DNA of 35,365 nt from an uncultured Rhodospirillales bacterium (GTDB taxonomy: Bacteria > Pseudomonadota > Alphaproteobacteria > CACIAM-22H2): the NCBI GenBank assembly GCA_937926175.1, contig CALANV010000006.1, positions 1-35,365 on the forward strand. The letters run 5' to 3'. Below are positions 7,281 to 15,188 of this stretch, piece by piece. Under the pieces are notes generated by a model. That model saw only the letters and a program-made list of their open reading frames with translations, did not search any database and was not told the DNA's origin. Position numbers and translations under genes: made by a program. The stretch's first letter is position 1. Each line of letters opens with the position of its first letter.

Positions 7281-8420
7281 TCACGGCGTCAGTGCACCGG
7301 TGATGTTGTCGTAGCGCTTGACGACCTTGGGTACGCGCGTCCGACCATCGAAGCACATGATGACGGCCGAATGCGCCATGTTGCCGCGCCCGTCCGACTT
7401 GTACGTCATGGCGATGCCCTCGTAGCGCATATCGGCCAGCGCACGTGCCACCTCGGCGGCCGTGCGGGCACCCTTCGAGACGGCCTCGAGGACCATCATC
7501 GTGCCGTCATATTGACCGAGCGCGAAGCCATCGGGTTCAACGCTGAACATCTCCCGATACTGCTGCAGAAAGCGCTCCATCTCGGGCGTCCCGCCCGAAA
7601 CCGGGGACGCATTGGCCTCGGCGCAGACGCCGCGCAGCTCTTCGGGCTCGAGCAACGCGGCCGTCGGCGGCTGATGCATCGCCGAACCCGCAATAATCGG
7701 AATCCCCACCCCCATGGCTGCGGCCTGCCGGATGAACAAGGCGGTCGGACCCGAATGCAGGTGGATGAGAATGCCGTCGGGATTGGCGGCCATCGCCTTG
7801 CTCAGAACCGGCAGCATGTCCCGAACCTGTACCTCGAGCGCCTCCTCGAACACGGGCGAAAGACCGTGTTTCGCGAGATTCTCGACGATATGGCGCCGGC
7901 CGCTCTGGCCGTAAGCAGTCGTCTGGTAGACGAGCGCCAGCCGGCGCAGGCCGAGCTCTTCGACCGCGTAGCGCACATGGGCGACTTTCGTGACGTCGTC
8001 GCCCGGAAAGAACCGGAAAACGTAGGGATTGCCCATCTCGGTGATCTGGGCCGTACCCGAGACCGTAATCAACGGCACCTTTCGCTCCAGCGCGATGGGA
8101 AGCATCGCCAGCATCTGGGTTCCGAGCATCGATGCGACAACGGCACTCACGGAACCCCGATCCAGCGCCCGTTCCAGCGCATTGACGGCCCCTTCGGGCG
8201 AGACGCTGGTATCGACGACGTCGTACTGGACGCGAAGATTCGGCGGGGCATTCCGGATCGCAAGCACGGCGCCATTACGCTGGCTGGTGCCTTCCAGCGA
8301 CAGGAACCCGGTGATCGGCACCAGGACCGGGATGCCCACATGGGCCGGTGCGGATTGCTGCGCGTGGACCGGCGAAAGCATGAGCAATGCCGCCAGCCCG
8401 GTCAGCCAACTGTATCGCAT
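7281..8420 (-). CDS. Periplasmic ABC substrate-binding protein (LivK-like)
   Basis: A 379-residue periplasmic binding protein of the branched-chain amino acid receptor family (type 1 fold). A signal peptide covers residues 1-20 (positive start, LTGLAALLML core, VHA cleavage site). The mature part begins with the family strand HVGIPVLVPITGFLSLEG; the motifs GAVLAIRNA and LIHLHSGPTALFIRQAAAMG fit the fold. The start at 8420 has GGAGGG six bases upstream. It is the first gene of the liv operon and would define the imported solute, which may be an amino acid, an amide or an aromatic/short organic acid; sequence alone does not decide. Confidence 0.9.
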   Translation of the reverse strand: MRYSWLTGLAALLMLSPVHAQQSAPAHVGIPVLVPITGFLSLEGTSQRNGAVLAIRNAPPNLRVQYDVVDTSVSPEGAVNALERALDRGSVSAVVASMLGTQMLAMLPIALERKVPLITVSGTAQITEMGNPYVFRFFPGDDVTKVAHVRYAVEELGLRRLALVYQTTAYGQSGRRHIVENLAKHGLSPVFEEALEVQVRDMLPVLSKAMAANPDGILIHLHSGPTALFIRQAAAMGVGIPIIAGSAMHQPPTAALLEPEELRGVCAEANASPVSGGTPEMERFLQQYREMFSVEPDGFALGQYDGTMMVLEAVSKGARTAAEVARALADMRYEGIAMTYKSDGRGNMAHSAVIMCFDGRTRVPKVVKRYDNITGALTP

Positions 8421-8887
8421 GCGAAACCCTCCATGACGCCTCACCCCGGACTCGCCGGCGGGATATTGCAGATAATACCGCGCATCGGGAAGCACGGAAC
8501 CGGCGGCGGTCCCGCGTGCCACGCATTCGACATGGCCTGCCGATGCCGCAGCCGTCCGCCAAGACCTTGGCTATGCCGCGCCGCTTGCCGATCTCCTCGC
8601 GCCGCGGCTCCCTCGCCGCTGGAGCGACCATCGTCGCATCCTCTTCGATCGGACCAAATCGCCGTGACGGGGCCTTCACGGCCGTTGGAGTCTGCGCGAC
8701 CTGCCGAGCGATTCCTGCTCCGGCGGACCGTTTACGGGCTGTCCGTACCCCTACATGATGATCGGGTTCCTGCGCGGCAGATCCGGTGGCAGCCGAGGGC
8801 GCCTCGGGCGGCCGGATCGGCCCGGACGGCGGCAGCTCGCGGACACCCGCCTTGGCCCGCCCGGACAGGCCGTGTAATGAAGTGAGC
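8421..8887. other. 467-bp divergent intergenic region, no gene recognised
   Basis: This gap separates the divergent liv operon and the FAD-oxidase operon, so it should hold both promoters. ORFs exist on both strands but are Arg/Pro/Ala-rich and show no family features. I find no tRNA, no hairpin of note and no EcfG-type promoter. A decayed gene cannot be excluded, but I could not identify one. Confidence 0.6.
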
Positions 8888-10330
8888 ATGACGATGCTTC
8901 CCTCGGTGCGTGAAATCGTCCTGGCAGAAGCGCTCGACCGAATCCGGGCCGTCGTGGGACCGGCCGGCTGGACCACTGATCCGGATGAAATGGCGCCGCA
9001 TCTGGTCGAGGAGCGCGGCCTCTATCGCGGACGTGCGCTGATGGTCGTTCGCCCCGCCTCGACGCAGCAGGTGGCCGATATCGTCCGGATCTGTGCCGAG
9101 GCCGAGCTCCCGATCGTGCCGCAGGGCGGCAATACGGGCCTCGTCGGCGGCGGCGTGCCGCACGAGCAAGGTGACGAGATCGTCCTGAACCTGTCGCGGA
9201 TGAACCGCGTCCGGGCCGTCGATCCGCTTAACCATACGATTACGGTCGAGGCGGGCTGCATCCTTGCCGACGTACAGCGGGCGGCCGAGCAGGCCGACCG
9301 GCTGTTTCCCTTGAGCCTCGGCGCCGAGGGCACGTGCCAGATCGGCGGCAATCTGTCGACCAACGCGGGCGGAATCGGGGTCCTGCGCTACGGCGTGGCC
9401 CGTGACCTCGTCCTCGGTCTGGAGGTCGTCCTGCCCGACGGACGGATCTGGGACGGACTCACAGGCCTGCGCAAGGACAATACCGGCTACGACCTGAAGC
9501 ATCTCTTCATCGGTGCGGAGGGAACGCTCGGCATCATCACGGCCACCGTCCTCAAGCTGTTCCCGCGGCCGCGCAGCGTCGAAACCGCTTTCATCGGCGT
9601 TCCCGACCCGGCAGCCGCGATCGAGCTGCTCGCCCGGATGCGCGCCGGAACGGGCGACTGCGTCACGGCCTTCGAATTGATCTCGCGGACCGGGCTTGAG
9701 ATGGTGTTGCGGCATATTCCCGGGACGACCGATCCGCTCGCCGACCGGCATCCCTGGTACGTTCTCATGGAAGCGTCGTCCGGAGAGGCGACCGGCGGCC
9801 TGCGCACCAACGTCGAAACCGTTCTGGCCGAGGCTGCCGAGGCCGGTCTGGTGCGCGATGCGACCATCGCCGCCTCCGGCGAGCAGGCACGGGCGCTCTG
9901 GCGGCTGCGCGAGACACTGCCGGAGGCACAGAAGCCGGAAGGCGGCAGCATCAAGCACGACGTGTCGGTACCGGTATCGAAAGTGCCGGAGTTCATCGCG
10001 CGCGCCACCAGCGCCTGCGAGGCGGCCCTGCCCGGCATCCGGGTGGTTGCCTTCGGGCACGTCGGCGACGGCAACATCCACTTCAACCTGAGCCAACCCA
10101 TCGGCGCCGACCGAGATGCCTATCTGGCCCGCTGGGCGGAGTTCAACCGGATCGTCCACGATATCGTCGCGGATCTCGGCGGCAGCATTTCGGCCGAGCA
10201 CGGAATCGGTCGACTCAAGCGCGACGAGCTCGTCCGCTACAAGTCGCCAGTCGCCATCGAGGTGATGCGAACGCTCAAGCGCGCACTCGATCCGAAAGGC
10301 ATCATGAATCCGGGCAAGGTAATCGAATGA
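8888..10330 (+). CDS. FAD-linked 2-hydroxyacid dehydrogenase (GlcD / D-2-hydroxyglutarate dehydrogenase family)
   Basis: A 480-residue flavoprotein of the vanillyl-alcohol oxidase/GlcD superfamily. The PP-loop for FAD is QGGNTGLVGGG (79-89). A second FAD-binding segment contains GGNLSTNAGG, RYGVARDLVLGLEVVLPDG and GAEGTLGIIT. The C-terminal cap carries HVGDGNIHFN and SAEHGIGRLKRDEL, which hold metal/substrate residues of D-lactate and D-2-hydroxyglutarate dehydrogenases, and it ends DPKGIMNPGKV. It oxidises a D-2-hydroxyacid to the 2-oxoacid, passing electrons to an acceptor such as a quinone, ETF or cytochrome. I use ATG 8888; ATG 8894 is an alternative, as no strong ribosome-binding site is present. 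The stop overlaps the next gene as ATGA. The substrate is unknown. Confidence 0.9.
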   Translation: MTMLPSVREIVLAEALDRIRAVVGPAGWTTDPDEMAPHLVEERGLYRGRALMVVRPASTQQVADIVRICAEAELPIVPQGGNTGLVGGGVPHEQGDEIVLNLSRMNRVRAVDPLNHTITVEAGCILADVQRAAEQADRLFPLSLGAEGTCQIGGNLSTNAGGIGVLRYGVARDLVLGLEVVLPDGRIWDGLTGLRKDNTGYDLKHLFIGAEGTLGIITATVLKLFPRPRSVETAFIGVPDPAAAIELLARMRAGTGDCVTAFELISRTGLEMVLRHIPGTTDPLADRHPWYVLMEASSGEATGGLRTNVETVLAEAAEAGLVRDATIAASGEQARALWRLRETLPEAQKPEGGSIKHDVSVPVSKVPEFIARATSACEAALPGIRVVAFGHVGDGNIHFNLSQPIGADRDAYLARWAEFNRIVHDIVADLGGSISAEHGIGRLKRDELVRYKSPVAIEVMRTLKRALDPKGIMNPGKVIE

Positions 10331-12120
10331 CCTACGTTGCGCCGCTCAAGGACATGCAGTTCGTCCTGCGCGAGGTCGCCGGACTTGATCGCATCGCCGC
10401 ACTGCCGGGAGGTGAAGTGGCGGAGCCTGAGCTCGTCGCCCAGGTGCTCGAACAGGCCGCCAAACTGGCGGAGGAAGAGCTGGCGCCGCTGAATGCGCCG
10501 GGCGACCGTAGCGGTTCGGTGCTCGAGAACGGCGTGGTCCGCACGCCGCCGGGCTGGCGCGACGCCTACCGCAAATATGTCGATGGCGGTTGGAACAGCG
10601 TCCCCTTCGATCCCGAGTATGGCGGACAAGGCTTTCCATGGGTGATCGCCGCGGCCATCCAGGAAATGTGGCAGTCCGCCAACATGTCGTTCGGCCTCTG
10701 TCCACTCCTTAACCAGGGTGCCGTGGAACTGCTGCAGGCACATGGTTCGCCGGAGCAGAAGCGCCTGTTCCTGCCGAAGATGGTTTCCGGCGAATGGACC
10801 GGAACGATGAATCTGACCGAGCCGCAGGCGGGCTCCGACGTCGGCGCGCTGCGCACGCGGGCCGTGCCGGCCGACGGCCATTACCGGATAACCGGTCAGA
10901 AAATCTTCATCACCTACGGCGATCACGATCTCGCCGACAACATCATCCATATGGTTCTCGCCCGAACCCCGGGCGCTCCGGCCGGAACGCGCGGCATCTC
11001 GCTGTTCATCGTGCCGAAGATCCTGGTCGGACCGGACGGCCGGCTGCAGGGCCGCAATGACCTCCGGTGCGTCTCGCTGGAACACAAGCTTGGGATCAAG
11101 GCCTCGCCCACCGCCGTCATGGCTTACGGCGACACTGAAGGCGCCATCGGGTTTCTCGTCGGCGAGGAGAACCGCGGCCTCGAGTACATGTTCACGATGA
11201 TGAACAATGCCCGCCTCAACGTCGGGCTTCAGGGGGTCGCGATTGCCGAGCGCGCGTACCAGCAGGCGCGCGACTATGCCAAGACCCGGATTCAGGGGCG
11301 GGGCCTCGGCGGCCGTACCTCCGACGCCGTCGCCATCATCAATCATCCAGACGTCCGCCGCATGCTGCTGACCATGCGGGCGGCGACGGAAGCGGCGCGT
11401 GCCCTCACCTATTACGCGTTCGCCGCTCTCGACCTCGCCAAGCGTCACCCGGATGCCGGGGAACGCGCCCGTCAGCAGGCGCTCGCCGACCTGCTGACCC
11501 CGGTGGCGAAGGCGTGGTGCACGGATCTCGGCGTCGAAGTCGCGTCGACCGGCATTCAGGTGCATGGCGGCGTCGGCTTCATCGAGGAGACCGGCGCCGC
11601 CCAGCATCTGCGGGATGCGCGAATCGCCCCGATCTACGAGGGTACCAACGGCATCCAGGCAAACGACCTCGTCTTTCGAAAGATCGGCCGTGACGAAGGC
11701 GCCGCCGCGAAAGCCTTCCTCGACGAGGTGGGGGCCCTCGAGGCGAAACTGGCCAGCGCCCCGGGCGAGGATCTCGCCAGGATCGGCGCTCAGCTCGTCG
11801 CCGGCGTGTCGACGCTCCGCGACGCAACCGACTGGATCGTCGCGACCCAGCGGCAAGAGCCGCGCGCGGTCGCGGCGGGGGCGGTGCCGTATCTGCGGCT
11901 GTTCGGCACCGTCGCCGGCGGCTACCTGATGGCAAAGGCGGCGTTCGCGGCCCAGCGGGCCATTGCGGACGGCAACGCGAGCGACCGGGCGTTCTGCGAA
12001 ACCAAGATCGCCACGGCGCGTTTCTACGCCGACCATTTCCTCAGCCAGGCGCCCATGCTGCTTCATCCTGTCACGCGCGGCGCCGACAGCATCCTCCGAG
12101 TCGCTGAAGATCAGTTCTGA
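10327..12120 (+). CDS. Long acyl-CoA dehydrogenase (DmdC/FadE-like, ~600 aa)
   Basis: A 597-residue acyl-CoA dehydrogenase of the long subclass that includes DmdC (3-methylthiopropanoyl-CoA dehydrogenase). Features are an N-terminal helical segment, MNLTEPQAGSDVGALRT (FAD/substrate contact), KIFITYGDHD, the IQVHGGVGFIEETGAAQHLRD arm, and IYEGTNGIQ, whose Glu438 is the expected catalytic base. A C-terminal helical extension of about 130 residues follows. It should introduce a 2,3-double bond into an acyl-CoA with electrons going to ETF. It overlaps the FAD-linked hydroxyacid dehydrogenase by four bases, so the two are made together and may act in one acid-degradation route. The subclass is secure; the specific substrate is not. 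Confidence 0.9.
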   Translation: MTYVAPLKDMQFVLREVAGLDRIAALPGGEVAEPELVAQVLEQAAKLAEEELAPLNAPGDRSGSVLENGVVRTPPGWRDAYRKYVDGGWNSVPFDPEYGGQGFPWVIAAAIQEMWQSANMSFGLCPLLNQGAVELLQAHGSPEQKRLFLPKMVSGEWTGTMNLTEPQAGSDVGALRTRAVPADGHYRITGQKIFITYGDHDLADNIIHMVLARTPGAPAGTRGISLFIVPKILVGPDGRLQGRNDLRCVSLEHKLGIKASPTAVMAYGDTEGAIGFLVGEENRGLEYMFTMMNNARLNVGLQGVAIAERAYQQARDYAKTRIQGRGLGGRTSDAVAIINHPDVRRMLLTMRAATEAARALTYYAFAALDLAKRHPDAGERARQQALADLLTPVAKAWCTDLGVEVASTGIQVHGGVGFIEETGAAQHLRDARIAPIYEGTNGIQANDLVFRKIGRDEGAAAKAFLDEVGALEAKLASAPGEDLARIGAQLVAGVSTLRDATDWIVATQRQEPRAVAAGAVPYLRLFGTVAGGYLMAKAAFAAQRAIADGNASDRAFCETKIATARFYADHFLSQAPMLLHPVTRGADSILRVAEDQF

Positions 12121-12130
12121 CGCGACCGTT

Positions 12131-12142
12131 CGTTCCGGAACG
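12131..12142. promoter_or_regulatory. 12-bp perfect palindrome between acyl-CoA dehydrogenase and speD
   Basis: CGTTCCGGAACG is a perfect palindrome 11 nt after the acyl-CoA dehydrogenase stop and about 170 nt before speD. It could be an operator. It contains GGAAC, but no CGTT lies 16-17 bases downstream, so it is not an EcfG-type promoter. Confidence 0.35.
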
Positions 12143-12281
12143 CGCCGCCGCCGAGAATCCCCGGAAAGAGCCCGCACCGAGCGTGATACTGCCTGCCGGC
12201 GGGGAAAAATTTACGGTCGGCGCTTAGTTTTTTCTTGCATCAGGGGGGGTTTGGTCCCAAATAGCGATCCTTGTAATCCTT

Positions 12282-12316
12282 ATCTCTTTCGGGACAGGAG
12301 GATGATGGAAAGAGAT
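12282..12316 (+). promoter_or_regulatory. Start-codon-sequestering hairpin in speD leader
   Basis: ATCTCTTTC (12282-12290) pairs perfectly with GAAAGAGAT (12308-12316), which includes the first two bases of the speD ATG at 12315. The 17-nt loop exposes a strong AGGAGG (12296-12301). That AGGAGG lies 13 nt from the speD ATG but also just before ATG 12302/12305, which open an 11-codon ORF (MMERDGEGVGP, ending 12337) overlapping speD out of frame. Together they suggest translational control of speD. This is inferred from sequence only. Confidence 0.5.
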
Positions 12317-12833
12317 GGCGAAGGCGTCGGTCCATAAGTTGGGAGTGGTGACGGGTGGGCGGCGTGGCAGCGCCGCAGCGATGAAGGCGCAGGCGAATGT
12401 TTCGTCGGCGCAGCCACTGGCGGTTGCTCAGACTCCGGCGCAGGCCGAGCCGAGTCCCGCGAAGGATTACTTTGTCGAGCGCAACGGTGTGAAGTTCGCC
12501 GGCACCCACCTGCTCGTGGAGCTCTGGGGTGCCAAGAATCTTGGCGATCTCGCAACCACCGATGCCATGCTGCGCGAATCGACGAGCGCTGCCGGTGCGA
12601 CTCTGCTGCACGTCCACCTCCACCACTTCGGCCCGAATGCCGGCCTGTCGGGCGTGGCCGTGCTGGCGGAGAGCCACATCTCAATCCACACCTGGCCGGA
12701 GCGCGGCTACGCGGCGATCGACATCTTCATGTGTGGCGCCTGCGATCCGTACAAGGCGATCCCGGTGATCCGCCGCGCGTTCGAGCCGGCTTCCGTCCAG
12801 ATCTCCGAACAGAAGCGCGGAGTGATCGCGTGA
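12315..12833 (+). CDS. speD: S-adenosylmethionine decarboxylase proenzyme SpeD
   Basis: A 172-residue proenzyme that self-cleaves to form a pyruvoyl group and then decarboxylates S-adenosylmethionine to supply aminopropyl groups for spermidine. The cleavage site is Glu119/Ser120 in AESHISIHTWPE; His125 and Cys140 (IFMCGAC) are the other processing/catalytic residues. The core starts near residue 51 (DYFVERNGVKFAGTHLLVEL). The first 50 residues are a low-complexity Ala/Gln-rich extension, longer than usual, so a start at the ATG of codon 23 (12381) is possible. The start at 12315 sits in a leader hairpin. The stop overlaps speE as GTGA. Confidence 0.92.
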   Translation: MAKASVHKLGVVTGGRRGSAAAMKAQANVSSAQPLAVAQTPAQAEPSPAKDYFVERNGVKFAGTHLLVELWGAKNLGDLATTDAMLRESTSAAGATLLHVHLHHFGPNAGLSGVAVLAESHISIHTWPERGYAAIDIFMCGACDPYKAIPVIRRAFEPASVQISEQKRGVIA

Positions 12834-13708
12834 ACCAGCCGAACGGTGACGGTGCCGGCGGCTGGTTCCAGGAAAAGCTGTTCCCGCACGTACGGCAGAC
12901 GTTCCAGATCACGCAGATCATTTACCGCGAGCGGACCGAGCACCAGGATCTGGTGATCTTCGAGACGCCGGCTTATGGTCGGGTGCTGGCACTGGATGAC
13001 GTCATCCAGGTCACGGAAAAGGACGAGTTCGTCTATCACGAGATGATGACGCACGTGCCGATCCTTGCCCACGGCAAGGCGCGCAGGGTGCTCATCATCG
13101 GCGGCGGCGACGGCGGCATTCTGCGCGAAACGCTGCGCCACAAGAGTATCCAGAAGGTCACGATGGTCGAGATCGACCGCAGCGTCGTCGACATGTGCCT
13201 TCGGTACATGCCGTCGATCCCGCAGAAGGCCTTCGACGACAAGCGGACCGACCTCGTCATCGCCGATGGGGCGAAATTCGTCGCGGAGACGAAGGACCGG
13301 TACGACGTCATCATCGTCGACTCGACCGATCCCATCGGTCCGGGTGAAGTCCTGTTCACCGAGGAGTTCTACCGGAACTGCCGTCGCTGCCTGACAGACG
13401 GCGGCATTCTGGTGAACCAGAATGGTGTCCCGTTCATGCAGCCGGACGAGGTGGCGATGACGTACTGGCGGCGCAAGAAGTCGTTCAAGGATGTCGGCTT
13501 CTACCTCGCTGCCGTGCCGAGCTACTATGGCGGGTTCATGACCCTTGGCTGGGCGACCAACAACAAAAAGCTGCGCGAGACGACGCTCGCCACACTGACG
13601 AAGCGCTTCAAGGCGGCCCGGCTCAAGACCAAGTACTACACGCCGGAAGTCCATCGTGGCGCCTTCGCCCTGCCGCAGTTCATTCAGGGTTATATCAAGC
13701 AGCGCTGA
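12830..13708 (+). CDS. speE: Spermidine synthase SpeE
   Basis: A 292-residue aminopropyltransferase that makes spermidine from putrescine and decarboxylated SAM. The N-terminal beta domain (WFQEKLFPHVRQTFQI) leads into the Rossmann-like domain with the nucleotide loop IIGGGDGGILRE (89-100), an acidic ribose-binding site (VEIDRSVVDMC) and catalytic Asp164 in VDSTDPIGP. The start is GTG at 12830, overlapping the speD stop by four bases; the longer frame upstream runs through speD and is not used. The pair forms a compact spermidine operon ended by two hairpins. Confidence 0.94.
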   Translation: MNQPNGDGAGGWFQEKLFPHVRQTFQITQIIYRERTEHQDLVIFETPAYGRVLALDDVIQVTEKDEFVYHEMMTHVPILAHGKARRVLIIGGGDGGILRETLRHKSIQKVTMVEIDRSVVDMCLRYMPSIPQKAFDDKRTDLVIADGAKFVAETKDRYDVIIVDSTDPIGPGEVLFTEEFYRNCRRCLTDGGILVNQNGVPFMQPDEVAMTYWRRKKSFKDVGFYLAAVPSYYGGFMTLGWATNNKKLRETTLATLTKRFKAARLKTKYYTPEVHRGAFALPQFIQGYIKQR

Positions 13709-13709
13709 A

Positions 13710-13765
13710 GGGAGGCCGCATTCGCGGCCCCCTCCCCTGGCGCCGATGCATTCCAGGCATCGGCG
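13710..13765. terminator. Two consecutive hairpins after speE
   Basis: The first is GGGAGGCCGC (13710-13719), loop ATTC, then GCGGCC and TCCC with a short C bulge (13724-13736). The second is a perfect 9-bp stem, CGCCGATGC (13741-13749) with GCATCGGCG (13757-13765). They separate speE from the convergent acyl-CoA dehydrogenase pseudogene. Neither has a clear T tract. Confidence 0.6.
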
Positions 13766-13789
13766 TTACAGTGGCTGGCCGGGGATCGG

Positions 13790-14975
13790 CTAGTACGATT
13801 TCGGCACCCCCAGCACCTTCTTTGCGATATAGCAGAGGATCAGGTGCGGGCTGACGGGCGCCAACCGCGGAATCCACGCCTCGCGAAGGAATCGCTCCAC
13901 GTGATACTCCTTCGCGTAGCCCATGCCGCCAAGTGTCAAAATGGCGGTTTCGCAGGCTCGGAAACACGCCTCCGCCGCCAGATACTTCGCGGCGTTTGCC
14001 TCGGCCCCGCAGGGCTGACCGCGGTCGTAGAGCGTCGCCGCCTTGAAGACCATCAGATCCGCGGCCTCGAGCTCCATCCAGCAGCGGGCCAACGGATGCT
14101 GAATCGCCTGATTCTGACCGATCGGCCGGTCGAAGACGATCCGTTCGCCGGCATATTGCGCGGCGCGTTCGAACGCAGCCCGGCCGCGGCCGACCGCTTC
14201 GGCAGCGATGAGAATGCGCTTGGGATTGAGGCCGTGAAGAATGTAGGTAAATCCCTTGCCCTCGCCCCCGATACGATCGGCGACCGGCACGCGCAACCCG
14301 TCGAAGAACACCTGATTCGAATCGACCGCCTTGCGGCCCATCTTCTCGATTTCTCGGATCTCCACGAAGCGCCGATCGAGATCCGTGTAGAACAGGCTCA
14401 GCCCGCCCGTCGGCTCGGTCACATACTCGATCGGCGTGGTCCGCGCCAGAAGAAGAACCTTGTTTGCCACCTGGGCTGTCGAGATCCAGATCTTTTGACC
14501 ATGGACCACATAATGATCGCCGTCGCGCTCGGCGCATGTCTTTATCCGGAGCGTATTGAGACCGGCATCCGGTTCTTGAGACCGGCATCCGGTTCCGTCA
14601 CCGCAAAGCAGGCACGGTCCTCGCCGCGAATGAGAGGCGACAGCATCCGCGCCTGCTGTTCAGGCGTACCGAACTTCACCACGGGCTGCAGCCCGAAGAT
14701 GTTCATGTGGACGGCAGAGGCCCCTGAAAATCCCGCGCCTGACTGGCTGATCGTCTGCATGAGGATGGCCGCCTCGGTTATGCCGAGTCCGGCGCCCCCG
14801 CAGTGATCCGGCATGGCAATGCCAAGCCATCCGTCCCGCGCCAGCGCAGCATGGAACTCCTCTGGAAAGCCACCGTGCAGTCGCGTTGCAGCCAATAGTC
14901 AAGCCCGAACGCCGCACAGAGCTTCTGCACGGCGGCGCGAATGTCCTTCTGGTCTTGGCTCAGCTCAAAGTCCAT
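13790..14975 (-). pseudogene. Acyl-CoA dehydrogenase pseudogene (two frameshifts)
   Basis: Acyl-CoA dehydrogenase homology covers a full-length gene (about 388 codons) in three frames. The N-terminus starts at ATG 14975 (MDFELSQDQKDIRAAVQ) and runs to LDYWLQRDC. A single-base loss near 14881-14890 shifts the frame, and HGGFPEEFHAALARDGWLG to CFAVTEPDAGL follows. A perfect 20-bp tandem duplication (14556-14595) then shifts it again. The rest (VVHGQKIWISTAQVANKVLL to LGVPKSY) is open to the TAG at 13790. Removing one 20-bp copy restores an uninterrupted family sequence (EPDAGLNTLRIKTCAERDGD). The two open pieces still show good coding character, so inactivation is recent. A sequencing error could explain the 1-bp loss but hardly the duplication. 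Confidence 0.88.
14556..14595. repeat. 20-bp perfect tandem duplication causing a frameshift
   Basis: TTGAGACCGGCATCCGGTTC occurs twice in direct succession (14556-14575 and 14576-14595), within the acyl-CoA dehydrogenase pseudogene. Twenty is not a multiple of three, so the duplication itself breaks the frame. Confidence 0.95.
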
Positions 14976-15188
14976 GGAGCCGGTTTCCCGCAGGAAATCA
15001 CCTGCTGACCACCAATGATTGCCCTTGACCAAGCCAGCGCGAACCTCTTAACCACGACCTAGCTCGTCGGTGGTCCATCCGATCTTGCGGGATCTCATAC
15101 GACCTGACTAGCCCAATTGAGGGATAGGCCTCCGAGCTGCTTGGCATCATTGTCCGGCCGAGTTCTAATGTCGGCGGAGGGGGATATT

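Noticed and set aside
7200..8885. 561-codon plus-strand open frame
   Set aside because: It is antisense to the Liv-type binding protein, which has a signal peptide, a ribosome-binding site and an operon context.
8732..10201. 489-codon minus-strand open frame
   Set aside because: It is antisense to the FAD-linked dehydrogenase, and the composition is shadow-like.
12137..12160. GGAAC within the palindrome before speD as an EcfG-type promoter
   Set aside because: No CGTT lies 16 or 17 bases downstream.
10237..12177. 646-codon minus-strand open frame
   Set aside because: It is antisense to the long acyl-CoA dehydrogenase, which has all family motifs. The minus-strand product has no recognisable motif.
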